Notes under the pieces: generated by a model
Told to the model about the DNA's origin: nothing
What the model saw: the letters and a program-made list of their open reading frames with translations, nothing else
Database searches by the model: none
Shown: positions 17,558 to 26,265 of the stretch, in pieces
Layout: each line of letters starts with the position of its first letter
Position numbering within the stretch: the first letter of the stretch is position 1
Source of the DNA: Nocardia concava NBRC 100430
GTDB taxonomy: Bacteria > Actinomycetota > Actinomycetes > Mycobacteriales > Mycobacteriaceae
Assembly: GCF_000308815.1 (NCBI RefSeq)
Contig: NZ_BAFX01000010.1
Location: forward strand, 1-64,000
Direction: 5' to 3'
DNA: 64,000 bases
Position numbers and translations under genes: made by a program

Positions 17558-18454
17558 ATGCGCACAACGGTGTGCCTGACCGTGACCTTCGCCGCGGCGG
17601 CACTCACCACGCTAGTTCCGGCGAGCGCGCGGCCGCCGGTGGAGAAACGCTCGATCCGCGAATACGTAGCACTCGGGGATTCGTGGGCGGCGGACGCGGC
17701 CATGACCGGGGTCAGCAGCGAATTCGTTCCCCTGGCCTGCGCGCAGAGCGCGACCTCCTACGCCAAGCAGGTGGCGCAGGCGCTGGCCGTGACTCAATTC
17801 CGCGATGCCAGTTGCGCTTCCGCGGTGACCACGGATCTGACCGAGCCGCAGGCCCTGCCGGACGGCACCGTCAATCCCCCGCAGTTCGACCGCCTCACAC
17901 CCGACACCGATCTGGTCACCATCGAAATCGGCGGCAACGACGCGGGTTTGGCCGCCATCGTGCCGACCTGTCTGACCACTTCACCACACCTCTCGAACTG
18001 TGCGCGCATGCGCACCGCCACCGACGGCGAGGACCGCATGTCCTCGGCCATCCGCACCGCCGAGCCCAAGGTCGCAGCCACCATCACCGGCATCCGCGAC
18101 CGCTCACCTCACGCCCGCATCCTGCTCATCGACTACCTCGCCGGGGTCTCCCCCGGCACCGGCTGCTACCCCCACATCCCGATCACCGACGAGGACGCGA
18201 ACTGGCTGGGCCACAAGCTGATCGAACTCGACACCATGCTCGCCCGGGTCGCCACGAAAACCGGGGTCGAATTCATCGACACCTACACCGGCAGCGTCGG
18301 CCACGACGCCTGCCGACCCACCGGCACTCGCTGGGTCGAGGGCCTGCTCCCCGCCGCACCCGAACCCGCCGCGGGCCTCGCCGCGCCCTTCCATCCGAAC
18401 CAGCTGGGCGCGGACCACCAGGCCCAGCAGATCCTGCGGACCCTCCGCAACTGA
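17558..18454 (+). CDS. Secreted SGNH/GDSL-family esterase or lipase
   Basis: The ATG at 17558 follows a strong CCCAGGAGG and opens a signal peptide (LTVTFAAAALTTLVPASA, cleavage near 24). The mature enzyme has the SGNH blocks: nucleophile S42 in YVALGDSWAAD, GGND in EIGGNDAGL, and the C-terminal His in APFHPNQLG. Six or more Cys (for example ACAQS, DASCASA, VPTCL, GCYPH, DACRP) suggest three disulfides, as in the secreted Streptomyces esterase type. It probably hydrolyses acyl esters outside the cell. In-frame codons upstream of 17558 have no ribosome site. Confidence 0.85.
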   Translation: MRTTVCLTVTFAAAALTTLVPASARPPVEKRSIREYVALGDSWAADAAMTGVSSEFVPLACAQSATSYAKQVAQALAVTQFRDASCASAVTTDLTEPQALPDGTVNPPQFDRLTPDTDLVTIEIGGNDAGLAAIVPTCLTTSPHLSNCARMRTATDGEDRMSSAIRTAEPKVAATITGIRDRSPHARILLIDYLAGVSPGTGCYPHIPITDEDANWLGHKLIELDTMLARVATKTGVEFIDTYTGSVGHDACRPTGTRWVEGLLPAAPEPAAGLAAPFHPNQLGADHQAQQILRTLRN

Positions 18455-18507
18455 AGCCCGTAGTCCTTTCGGCGTACACCCGTTGACCTACCCGACAGGA
18501 GCGAATC

Positions 18508-18588
18508 ATGAGCGAATTGCTGATGCGGTCGATGTCCGGCCATCGATACCGTCGAATACATGATCACCACCATCCTCGCATCGACTGA
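18508..18588 (+). CDS. Possible 26-residue leader peptide overlapping the next gene
   Basis: A short ORF starts at an ATG seven bases after a good ACAGGAG ribosome site. It ends inside the following membrane-protein gene, overlapping it by 29 bases. The C-terminal half is His-rich (IHDHHHPRID). The downstream gene lacks its own clear ribosome site, so translation of this ORF could couple to it. It may equally be chance. Low confidence. Confidence 0.3.
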   Translation: MSELLMRSMSGHRYRRIHDHHHPRID

Positions 18589-18832
18589 CTCCAACACCGG
18601 CGAATCCGTGGCGTCCGTGCTGCTCGGCATCGGCGTGATCGCCGTGCTGCTCGCTGCCGTCGCGCTTTTCATCGGAGCCCTGGTGAGCGTGCTGCGCTCC
18701 CGCACCTACGCGGCCGGCGGCAAGGCGGTCTGGGCCCTGCTCATCCTGGCCTTCCCCTTCCTGGGCCCGGTCACCTGGTTCGTCTGGGGCCGCAAGTCCA
18801 CCCTGATGGGCCCGCCTCCCGCCGCGGTCTGA
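18560..18832 (+). CDS. Small membrane protein with PLDc_N-type domain
   Basis: 90 residues with two membrane helices (about 18-43 and 57-75). The second contains the pattern KAVWALLILAFPFLGPVTWF followed by a basic GRK. This is the hallmark of the PLDc_N domain found at the N-terminus of cardiolipin synthases and in stand-alone small actinobacterial membrane proteins. No phospholipase catalytic domain is attached, so no enzymatic role is implied. No clear Shine-Dalgarno site precedes the ATG, but the preceding short ORF has one. Confidence 0.7.
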   Translation: MITTILASTDSNTGESVASVLLGIGVIAVLLAAVALFIGALVSVLRSRTYAAGGKAVWALLILAFPFLGPVTWFVWGRKSTLMGPPPAAV

Positions 18833-18949
18833 GTGTGCACCTCCTCACAATGTGATCCCGCACCGCTCATACGCCGTAACAGCTACCGATCCGCTATCAA
18901 TAGACCAGTTGTCCAGTTGCCCGTCGATCCATCCGTGAGGAGTTCGTCC

Positions 18950-19246
18950 GTGAAGCGTTTGACCGCAGTGCTGACAGCGGGAGTGACCACCGCGATCGCC
19001 GTTCCACTCATCGCCACCGCCACCGCGCACGCCGACGTCTGGCAGCCCGCCCCCGGCATCTCCATCCCGCTGCCCGACGGCGTATTCACCGGCAGCGCGG
19101 GCGTGACTCCCTCGCAGCCGCCGGCCCCGCCGCAGAACCACGTCGAGGGCGAGCCGTGCGGCAATGACGGCCGCGGCAAGTGGGTGCACCTCGACGGCGG
19201 CAATGCCGCGCACTACGGCACCGATTGGCTGTGCAGCTACAACTGA
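18950..19246 (+). CDS. Small secreted protein of unknown function
   Basis: 98 residues. GTG at 18950 follows GAGGAG and starts a signal peptide (VKRLTAVLTAGVTTAIAVP, cleavage after AHA near residue 27). The mature part is about 70 residues, Pro-rich in the middle, with two Cys (GEPCGND, WLCSYN) near the C-terminus that may pair. The frame is open to 18833 but those codons precede the signal peptide and lack a ribosome site. A strong hairpin terminator lies 23 bases downstream. No family recognised. Confidence 0.7.
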   Translation: MKRLTAVLTAGVTTAIAVPLIATATAHADVWQPAPGISIPLPDGVFTGSAGVTPSQPPAPPQNHVEGEPCGNDGRGKWVHLDGGNAAHYGTDWLCSYN

Positions 19247-19268
19247 ATCCGGCGCAAGGCGCTTGCGA

Positions 19269-19300
19269 AAAGGGCAGACACCCTGGGGTGTCTGCCCTTT
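19269..19300. terminator. Bidirectional hairpin terminator
   Basis: A perfect 15-base inverted repeat (arms 19269-19283 and 19286-19300, AAAGGGCAGACACCC and complement) is flanked by A-rich and T-rich ends. It lies between the stops of two convergent genes and should terminate transcription from both sides. Confidence 0.9.
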
Positions 19301-19321
19301 CGATATAGCTGACGGACCGGC

Positions 19322-21127
19322 TCAGTGCCGGTACATGTTCTCGATCGCGTCGGCGAAGCGTTCGGCGATCACGTGGCGCTTGACCTTGAGGGTGGCGGTG
19401 AGCTCGCCCGCCTCCTCGGTGAGGTCGCGGTCGAGCAGGGCGTACTTCTTGATCGATTCCGCATGGGAGACAGTGCTGTTGGCGTCGTCGATCGCACGCT
19501 GAATCTCGGCGCGCAGGGCCGGATCCTCACGCAACTCGGCGATGGTCGCGGCGGCGGGCTTGCCATTGGCGGCCTTCCAGGCGGTGAAGGCCTCCGGGTC
19601 CAGGGTGATCAGCGCGGTGATGAACGGGCGGCCGTCACCGAGCACGACGGCCTGCGAGATCAGGGTGTGCGAGCGGATGCGGTCTTCCATCGGGCCGGGT
19701 GAGACGTTCTTGCCGCCGGCGGTGACCAGCAGATCTTTCTTGCGGCCGGTGATCGACAGGTAACCGTCCGCGTCCACGACGCCGATATCGCCGGTGCGCA
19801 GCCAGCCGTCGTCCATCGCCGCGGCCGTGGCCTCCTCGTTGCGCCAGTATCCGGCGAACACAACGCCGCCGGACAGTTCGATCTCGCCGTCCGCGGCGAT
19901 GCGAACCGCGTTGCCGCCCAAGGGTTGTCCGACGCTGCCGATCTTGATCGCGCCCGGCACATTCACGCAGTGGGCCGCGGTGGACTCGGTCATGCCGTAG
20001 CCCTCGTAGATCGGGACGCCGACGCCGCGGAAGAAATGCCCCAGCCGCGGGGCCAGTGCCCCGCCACCGGAGATCGCGAATTCGCAACTCCCGCCGAGGG
20101 CTTCGTGCAGCGGCGCGTACACCAGCCGGTCGCACAGGGCGTGCTGAAGCCGCAGTAGCAGCGCGGGACGCTGCGCGAATCCCCCTGTGCTGTCCATGTT
20201 TTCGCTCCACCGGATAGCGGTGCGCTCGGCGAACCGGAACACCGCGCCCTTGAGCTTCCCGCCGTCGCGCGCCTTCTTGTCCGCGCCGTCGCGCACCTTC
20301 TCGAAGACGCGGGGCACGCCGAGAATGGTGTGCGGCCGGAAGCGGGTGAACTGTCCGGTAATGGTTTTGAAGTCCGCCCAGTGCGCCTGGGTCATGCCGC
20401 CCTCGAAGGCGGCCAGCGAGACCGCGCGGGCCAGCACGTGCGCCAGCGGGAGGAAGGTGAGCATTCGCTGTCCGGGCCGGGCGACGTCGCCGATGCTGGC
20501 GTGCAGGATGCCGCGCACCTCCGAGAGCAGGTTGCGGTGGGTGAGCATGCAGCCCTTGGGGCGGCCGGTGGTGCCGGAGGTGTAGACCAGCGAGGCGAGG
20601 CCGTCGGCGCGCAAGCCGTCGAGCCGCTCGCGCAGGACTTCGCCGGAGACGTTCTCGCCGTCGGCGATCAGGACCGGTTCGGCCCCGTCGTCGATGACCA
20701 GCACCCGCCGCAGTGTGTCGGGCGCGTCGGCGAGCAGATCCTTGTGCCGGGTGGTCTCGACGATCGCCAGCGCCGCGCCGGAGTCCTCGAGGATCCAGCG
20801 CACCTGTTCGGCGGAGGACGAGTCGTAGACCGGCACGGTGACCGCTCCCGCCGCCCAGATCGCGAAGTCCAGCAGCGACCATTCGAACCGGGTGGCCGAC
20901 AGCAGCACCACCCGGTCGCCGGGTTGAATCCCGTTGGCGATCAAGCCCTTCGCGACCTCGGACACCAGCCGGGCGAAGTCCTCGGCGGTCACGTCGAGCC
21001 AGTCGTCGCCGACGGGCCGGGAGAACAGCACCCGCGCCGGAGCCTGCTCGGCCTGGGTGTAGACCGAGCGGACGATGGTCTCGTCCTCGGCGATGGTGAA
21101 GGTGGCCGCAGCCGCGAACTCACGCAT
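19322..21127 (-). CDS. Long-chain fatty-acid--CoA ligase (AMP-binding, FadD15-like)
   Basis: 601 residues of the ANL superfamily. It has the ATP/AMP signature LVYTSGTTGRPKGCMLTHRN (about 175-195), the YEGYGMTEST motif and a C-terminal DGWLRTGDIGVVDADGYL hinge block with GRKKDLLVTAGGKNVSP. These activate fatty acids to acyl-CoA through acyl-AMP at the cytoplasmic membrane. The length and motifs match mycobacterial FadD15-type ligases. I chose ATG at 21127 (GGAGA upstream) over TTG at 21139. Its start overlaps the marR stop by eight bases, so the MarR protein may control it. Confidence 0.88.
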   Translation of the reverse strand: MREFAAAATFTIAEDETIVRSVYTQAEQAPARVLFSRPVGDDWLDVTAEDFARLVSEVAKGLIANGIQPGDRVVLLSATRFEWSLLDFAIWAAGAVTVPVYDSSSAEQVRWILEDSGAALAIVETTRHKDLLADAPDTLRRVLVIDDGAEPVLIADGENVSGEVLRERLDGLRADGLASLVYTSGTTGRPKGCMLTHRNLLSEVRGILHASIGDVARPGQRMLTFLPLAHVLARAVSLAAFEGGMTQAHWADFKTITGQFTRFRPHTILGVPRVFEKVRDGADKKARDGGKLKGAVFRFAERTAIRWSENMDSTGGFAQRPALLLRLQHALCDRLVYAPLHEALGGSCEFAISGGGALAPRLGHFFRGVGVPIYEGYGMTESTAAHCVNVPGAIKIGSVGQPLGGNAVRIAADGEIELSGGVVFAGYWRNEEATAAAMDDGWLRTGDIGVVDADGYLSITGRKKDLLVTAGGKNVSPGPMEDRIRSHTLISQAVVLGDGRPFITALITLDPEAFTAWKAANGKPAAATIAELREDPALRAEIQRAIDDANSTVSHAESIKKYALLDRDLTEEAGELTATLKVKRHVIAERFADAIENMYRH

Positions 21128-21575
21128 GGTCGTCTCCAATGGTCTGATCGGGTTGATGCAGCCGCCGCAGCGCCCGCGCGAATTCGGCGGTCTCCTCGGG
21201 AGTCCAGTCGGCCATCCGCTCGCCGAGCCGGGCCAGATCGTGCCCGGCGGCCGCGGCCAGCACGCGCTGCCCCGCCGCGGTCAGGGTGAGCGGATACCCG
21301 GCGTGCAGGCTGCCCGGCCCGGCTTCCACCCAGCCCACCTCCACACAGGCTCGCACCTGCCGCGACACCGTCGACCGATGCACGCCGAACGCCTCGGCCA
21401 TTTCCGTGGCCCGGCAGCCCGGATTCCGCTCGATATACGACAGCGCCGACTGCTGCGCGAACGACGGCAGCCCGTCCGTATCGGGCCGTGCCGCGATGAT
21501 CTCCCGGACGATCCGGGTCAGCCCGTCATGGACCGCGACCAGATCCGGCGACCATCGCCCACCACCGTGTTGCAT
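21120..21575 (-). CDS. MarR-family transcriptional regulator
   Basis: 151 residues with the MarR winged helix-turn-helix in the centre (YIERNPGCRATEMAEAFGVH then RSTVSRQVRACVEVGWVE). MarR proteins bind palindromic operators as dimers and are released by small ligands. The gene overlaps the acyl-CoA ligase gene by eight bases, which suggests regulation of fatty-acid activation. A GTTGC-N5-GCAAC inverted repeat covers its own start codon, so autoregulation is plausible. It starts 30 bases after the pknK stop on the same strand. Confidence 0.85.
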   Translation of the reverse strand: MQHGGGRWSPDLVAVHDGLTRIVREIIAARPDTDGLPSFAQQSALSYIERNPGCRATEMAEAFGVHRSTVSRQVRACVEVGWVEAGPGSLHAGYPLTLTAAGQRVLAAAAGHDLARLGERMADWTPEETAEFARALRRLHQPDQTIGDDHA

Positions 21576-21583
21576 AGCGCAAC
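21569..21583. promoter_or_regulatory. Candidate MarR operator over the marR start
   Basis: The inverted repeat GTTGC-ATAGC-GCAAC is centred on the marR start codon. It resembles the TTGC/GCAA half-sites seen in several actinobacterial MarR operators. Assigning it to this MarR protein is inference from position only. Confidence 0.4.
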
Positions 21584-21605
21584 TATAGCGGCCGGGAGTT
21601 CGGAC

Positions 21606-24600
21606 TCATACTTGCGCGGGCGGGCCGGACCGGCGGGGCGGGACGTATTCGAATTCGGTGAGCACCTGCCGCAGGAAGCCGCGGAACTGGTGCTGGTCCG
21701 ATGTCGTTGCGCCGTAGACGGTTTCGAGGACCGGGCGGAGTTGATGGCCGGCGTCGACGACCAGGCGCACCAGACCCTGTTCGGCGCAGCGGGTCAATGC
21801 CGGTTCGAGCAGGGTCGCGGCCTCGGTGGTGCGGCCCGTCGCGGACAGGCAACATCCGTACAGGAGTTCGGCATTGAGAAAGGCGCGAGGGCGGTGCTGG
21901 GTGGACATCACCTCGACCAGGCGCTGCGCCTGCCGGCAGGCCTGCTCGGCGGCGGCCGGGGTCTGTTCGAGCAGGAGCAGCCGGATCGCGGAGTCGTGGG
22001 AGAGTTCGGCGGTCATGGCCGAGGGAGCGTCGGGATGGGCGGTGTAGGGCTCGAGGTGTTCGAGGTCGCGCCGGTCGATGTCGGGGATCGGCAGGCCCAG
22101 GCGGAGACGTTCGTTCAGGATGCGTGCGGCCAGGCGCGGCAGCACCAGGTTCGCCGCGACCTTGGCGCCCTCCTCCAGGCGCTGGTGCATGGTGTCGAGG
22201 TCGCCGCGCACGGCGGCCAGGCGCGCGCCGGTGCCGTATCCGGCCACCAGGAACTCGACCGCGCCGCCCTCGGGGCCCGGCCCGTCGGTGAGGAGTTCCT
22301 CGGCCTCGATGAATTGTCCTTTCTCGTAGAGCAATTCGCCGAGCAGTGCGCTGGCCAGCCGGGTGGCCTGCGATTGGCCGCCGGTACGCAGCGCCTGGAT
22401 CAGGGCGGTGCGGAATCGGGTTTCGGCGGCGGCGATGTCGAGTTGTTCGTAGGCGGCGCTGCCCGCGATGCAGTCGCAATAGACCGGGCCGAACGGGCCG
22501 CGCGCCCGGTCGCGGAAGGGCTCGATCCAGCGATGCCAGCGGTGCACTTCGGGGAAGTCGAAGCGGTACAGGGCCGAGACCATGGCCACCACGGCCAGCG
22601 CGTGGGCCAGGAACGGGCGGGCCGAATCCCGGCCCCGGGCGAGCTCGGGGGCGAGTGTCACCGGCTGATCAGTGACCAATGACAGTGCGGCGCGGGCGAG
22701 TTCGATTTCGAATTCCAGATCCCGCGAGCCCTCCGGATCCCGGGAGCCACCGTCGCGGCGGACCGCGGCCTCGGCGCGCTCCAGGTCGGCCACCGCGGCG
22801 GCCGGGCGCTGCACGGCCAGGTTCGCCCAGGCCAGGGACAGCAGCAGTTTGGGATTCGACGCCACCAGCGGAGCGGGCAGTTTGGCGGCCAGGCCGAGCA
22901 GGGTCGCCGTGCGGGAGCGTTCCATGAGTTGTTCGGCGTGCTCGGCCACCAGCTCGCAGGCCTGCCGCGGATCGCCCGCGGCGAGCACGTGATCGATTGC
23001 CTCGCTGAGCATGTCGTGGTCGGTGAACCAGCGCGCGGCGGTCAGGTGCAGTTCCTCCAGCAGACCCGGATGCAGGCGGATGAGGCGGTCGCGCAGGAAG
23101 CCCGCGAACAGCGTGTGATAGCGGAACCAGCGCAGGTCGTCATCGATGCTGCGCAGGAAAAGATCTCGCTGCCGCACCTGTTCGAGGAGGTCCTGGCCGT
23201 TGCTCACGCCGGTCAGGGCCTCGGCGAGGTCGCCGTTGACGCGTTCGGGAACCGATGTCCGCATGACGAATTCGAGCAGCTCCGGTTCGAGGGTGTCGAC
23301 GACGTTCTCGAGCAGGTACTCGCCGATGGCGTAGTGGCGGCCCGAGATCTGATCGATGTAGGCGCCGGGATCCGTGCGGCCGCGCAGGGACATGGATGCC
23401 AGTTGCAGTGCGGCGGCCCAGCCTTCGGTCGATTCCCGCAGTCTCTCGACCTCGGTGGCCGCCAGGGTCAGCCCGCCGCTGTCGGCGAGGAATGCGGCGG
23501 TCTCCTCGTCGTCGAATCGCAGTGCGGACTCGTCGATCTCGACGAGCTCGTCGCGAACTCGCATGCGCCCCAGGGGAAGTCCGGTGCGGTTGCGGCTGGT
23601 GACGATGAGTCGCAGATGGTGGCAGCCGTGGTCGAGCAGGAATTCCATCGCGGCGATGCTGGCCGGGCTGGTGACCCGGTGCCAGTCGTCGATCACCAGC
23701 GCCACCACCTCACCGGCGTGGTGTATCTCGTCGATGAGACCGGTCATGACCTGCCGTGCGGCATCGCTGGCATGTTCCTCGAGCAGCCGCTCCAGCTCCG
23801 CCGCCACGCCCGGATGGGCGTACCGGATCGCCTCCACCACATGCGACAGGAACCAGACGACATTGTCGTCGTCCTCGTCCACGCTCAACCACGCGACTCG
23901 AACACCCTCGGCGGCAACGGCATTCACCCATTCGACGGCGAGGGTGCTCTTGCCGAATCCGGCCGGGCCGTGAATCAGCACCAATCGCCGGGTCTGACCG
24001 GCGCGCAGGCGGTCGAGCAGCCGGGCGCGCGGGACCGGCTGCCGCGGCGAGCTCGGCGGGCGAAATCGCGTGGACAGCGCGGGCGCTCGGCTAGGCGGTG
24101 GCGCGATCGCGGATGGCACCGGTACCGGTGTCCCGCTCTCGGCCGGTAACGCCATCGAATCGACGGCCAGCCCACTCGAGAACTGGATATTGCGCAACCG
24201 CTCCCCGAACTCCCGTGCCGTGGCGGGCCGGTCCGCGGGATCCTGCGCCATCGCCGCTTCCAGCGCGGTGCACAGCGGTGCGGGCACCCCGCGCGGGCGC
24301 AGGTCCGGCACCGGCTCGGAGGCGATCCGCACGAACTGCGCGAACAGCGACTCCCCGTCCCGCCGTTCGAAAGCGGCGTGTCCGGTGAGCAGGCAATACA
24401 GCGTCGCGCCCAGTCCATAGATGTCCGCGGCCGCGGTCGGCTCGTGGCCACGGAACACCTCGGGCGCGGTGAACGCCGGTGTCCCCGCGACCAGTCCGGC
24501 CCCGGTCTCCAAAGTCCCACCGATCCGGGCGATTCCGAAATCGCTCAACTGCGGCTCACCGTAATCCGACACCAAAATATTGGCCGGATTCACATCCCGA

Positions 24601-25040
24601 TGCACGATCCCGTGCGCATGCGCGGCCGCCAACGCCCCCGCCATCTTCACCCCCACCGACAGCGCCTCCTGCCACGGCAGCGGCCCGCGCTCTCGAATCC
24701 GCCCTTGCAACGACCCGAGCGCACAGAACGGCATCACCAGATACGGCCGCCCCGTGACGGTGATGTCGGCCGACAACACCTGAACTATGTGCGGATGTCC
24801 CCCGAACCGAGCCAGCGCCCGCTGCTCCCGCAGAAACCGCGCCCGCTCCTCATCATTCGACTGCCCCTCGAGCACCTTGACCGCGACCAGCCGCTCCAGC
24901 GAATGCTCGACACACCGATAAACGACCCCGAACCCACCCCGCCCGATCTCCCGCGCATCGTCGAACCCCGCCGCGGCCAACTCCGCGGCGACCCCTATCC
25001 GCAGGTCAGGCTGCGTCCCACCGGCGTCCGGCTCGCCCAT
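21606..25040 (-). CDS. pknK: PknK-like Ser/Thr protein kinase fused to a MalT-like ATPase
   Basis: 1144 residues. N-terminal Hanks-type kinase (about 29-285): Gly loop IGRGGFGVV, ATP lysine K55, catalytic D149 in HRDVNPAN, and DFG at 167-169. Pro-rich linker (about 305-340). Then a MalT/STAND NTPase with Walker A GPAGFGKST (358-366) and VALVIDDWHRV as Walker B, followed by a long TPR-like C-terminal half. This architecture and length match mycobacterial PknK, a soluble kinase that controls transcriptional regulators and growth adaptation. The catalytic-loop Lys of HRDxKPxN is Asn here (N151). No LuxR HTH is seen at the C-terminus. ATG at 25040 is used; GTG at 25043 is adjacent. marR and the ligase gene follow closely on the same strand. 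Confidence 0.88.
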   Translation of the reverse strand: MGEPDAGGTQPDLRIGVAAELAAAGFDDAREIGRGGFGVVYRCVEHSLERLVAVKVLEGQSNDEERARFLREQRALARFGGHPHIVQVLSADITVTGRPYLVMPFCALGSLQGRIRERGPLPWQEALSVGVKMAGALAAAHAHGIVHRDVNPANILVSDYGEPQLSDFGIARIGGTLETGAGLVAGTPAFTAPEVFRGHEPTAAADIYGLGATLYCLLTGHAAFERRDGESLFAQFVRIASEPVPDLRPRGVPAPLCTALEAAMAQDPADRPATAREFGERLRNIQFSSGLAVDSMALPAESGTPVPVPSAIAPPPSRAPALSTRFRPPSSPRQPVPRARLLDRLRAGQTRRLVLIHGPAGFGKSTLAVEWVNAVAAEGVRVAWLSVDEDDDNVVWFLSHVVEAIRYAHPGVAAELERLLEEHASDAARQVMTGLIDEIHHAGEVVALVIDDWHRVTSPASIAAMEFLLDHGCHHLRLIVTSRNRTGLPLGRMRVRDELVEIDESALRFDDEETAAFLADSGGLTLAATEVERLRESTEGWAAALQLASMSLRGRTDPGAYIDQISGRHYAIGEYLLENVVDTLEPELLEFVMRTSVPERVNGDLAEALTGVSNGQDLLEQVRQRDLFLRSIDDDLRWFRYHTLFAGFLRDRLIRLHPGLLEELHLTAARWFTDHDMLSEAIDHVLAAGDPRQACELVAEHAEQLMERSRTATLLGLAAKLPAPLVASNPKLLLSLAWANLAVQRPAAAVADLERAEAAVRRDGGSRDPEGSRDLEFEIELARAALSLVTDQPVTLAPELARGRDSARPFLAHALAVVAMVSALYRFDFPEVHRWHRWIEPFRDRARGPFGPVYCDCIAGSAAYEQLDIAAAETRFRTALIQALRTGGQSQATRLASALLGELLYEKGQFIEAEELLTDGPGPEGGAVEFLVAGYGTGARLAAVRGDLDTMHQRLEEGAKVAANLVLPRLAARILNERLRLGLPIPDIDRRDLEHLEPYTAHPDAPSAMTAELSHDSAIRLLLLEQTPAAAEQACRQAQRLVEVMSTQHRPRAFLNAELLYGCCLSATGRTTEAATLLEPALTRCAEQGLVRLVVDAGHQLRPVLETVYGATTSDQHQFRGFLRQVLTEFEYVPPRRSGPPAQV

Positions 25041-25141
25041 CACCCATCCGCCTCACCTCTCCACGTGAGAATCGCCCCCGCCCTCCTGATCGTAACCACC
25101 GATACGCCCGCCGGACCCCGAGCAACATGGGCCCGAGGTCC

Positions 25142-25155
25142 ACCACCTAGGTGGT
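25142..25155. promoter_or_regulatory. Perfect 14-bp palindrome in the pknK/hydrolase divergent region
   Basis: ACCACCTAGGTGGT is a perfect palindrome about midway between the divergent starts of pknK and the alpha/beta hydrolase gene. The position fits an operator controlling one or both genes. The binding protein is unknown. Nothing else stands out in this 219-base gap. Confidence 0.4.
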
Positions 25156-25259
25156 ATTCGACAACACCTTGGGCGGTGGGGTTCACTCCCCGGGCATCTG
25201 CTTTCGGGGGCGGCGCCGGCGAATAGTTGGTTCATCCTCGCCGAGCAATTGGAGCATCG

Positions 25260-26213
25260 ATGTCGACCGTGAGTACTCTCGCCGCCGCCGGGCAGGCTCG
25301 CGTCGTGGTTCGGACCGACGACGGTGTGGCGCTCGAGGTTCGGACCTGCGGACCGCGGCATGCCGATCTGACTGTGGTCTTCGCGCACGGGCATTGCGGC
25401 CGCGGGGAGAGCTGGACACCGGTGCGCGACGACCTGCGGCGGCAGTACCCCGACGCCCGGATCGTCTCCTACGACCACCGCGGCCACGGCGAATCCGCCC
25501 GCGCCGACCGCCGCACCTACACCCTCGAACAGCTAGCCGACGACCTGGGCGCGGTCCTCGACGCCGTGGCGCCCACGGGCCCGGTCATTCTCGTCGGCCA
25601 TTCGATGGGCGGCATGAGCGTACTGACCTACGTCAGCCGCAACCCCCACCAGATCGGCACCCGCGTCGTCGGCGTCGGCCTCATCGCCACCGCCGCGAGC
25701 AGCCTCACCGAGGCGGGCCTCGGCCGCTTCCTCCGCCACCCGGTCATCTCGCTGTTCCAAACCGCCGTGCGCCACGCCCCCGGTTTCATGCACTACGCGA
25801 AACTCCTGGCGGGCAAGGCATTGGCACCGACCATCCGCAAGGCCCAGCGCGGCGATCGCCCGGTCGCCGCTCGCTGGCTGACCCTCGCGAACGCAATCCA
25901 CAACCAAACCCCCATCGTCACCATGGCCGCCTTCCTCCACGCCTTCACCACCTACGACCGAACCGACGCCCTCGCCTTCCTCTCCCGAATCCCCACCCTC
26001 ATCCTCTGCGGCTCCTCCGATTCCCTGACTCCCCCTTCCCATTCCATCGCCATGGCCGCCGCCATCGACTACTCCGACCTCGTCCTGATCCCCAACGCCG
26101 GCCACTCCCTGATCCTCGACCACCCCACCCACGTCGCCACCGCCCTCACCCGCCTCATCACCCGCGCCCACCGGCCTCGAACCAATCCCGCCCGGCTCGC
26201 GGTGGTCGCCTAA
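25260..26213 (+). CDS. Alpha/beta hydrolase
   Basis: 317 residues with the full hydrolase triad in order. The oxyanion-side motif is AHGHCGRGESW, the nucleophile elbow GHSMGGMS (Ser near residue 116), an Asp follows in ILCGSSDSLTPP, and the His is in NAGHSLILDHP. A four-helix cap separates strands 6 and 7. The family covers esterases, epoxide hydrolases and lipases, and the substrate cannot be told. ATG at 25260 is seven bases after a GGAG. In-frame TTG and GTG codons upstream would add about 11 residues. There is no signal peptide, so it is cytoplasmic. Confidence 0.8.
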   Translation: MSTVSTLAAAGQARVVVRTDDGVALEVRTCGPRHADLTVVFAHGHCGRGESWTPVRDDLRRQYPDARIVSYDHRGHGESARADRRTYTLEQLADDLGAVLDAVAPTGPVILVGHSMGGMSVLTYVSRNPHQIGTRVVGVGLIATAASSLTEAGLGRFLRHPVISLFQTAVRHAPGFMHYAKLLAGKALAPTIRKAQRGDRPVAARWLTLANAIHNQTPIVTMAAFLHAFTTYDRTDALAFLSRIPTLILCGSSDSLTPPSHSIAMAAAIDYSDLVLIPNAGHSLILDHPTHVATALTRLITRAHRPRTNPARLAVVA

Positions 26214-26265
26214 CCGCGCGGTGGTGGGCCGGTGCCGCGCTCGCGGTAGCGGTCACCGGATGGGC

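Noticed and set aside
25450..26210. Foreign origin of the alpha/beta hydrolase gene because of strongly C-rich, G-poor coding strand
   Set aside because: Several other genes here, such as the GDSL hydrolase, show similar local strand bias, and there are no mobile-element marks or flanking repeats.
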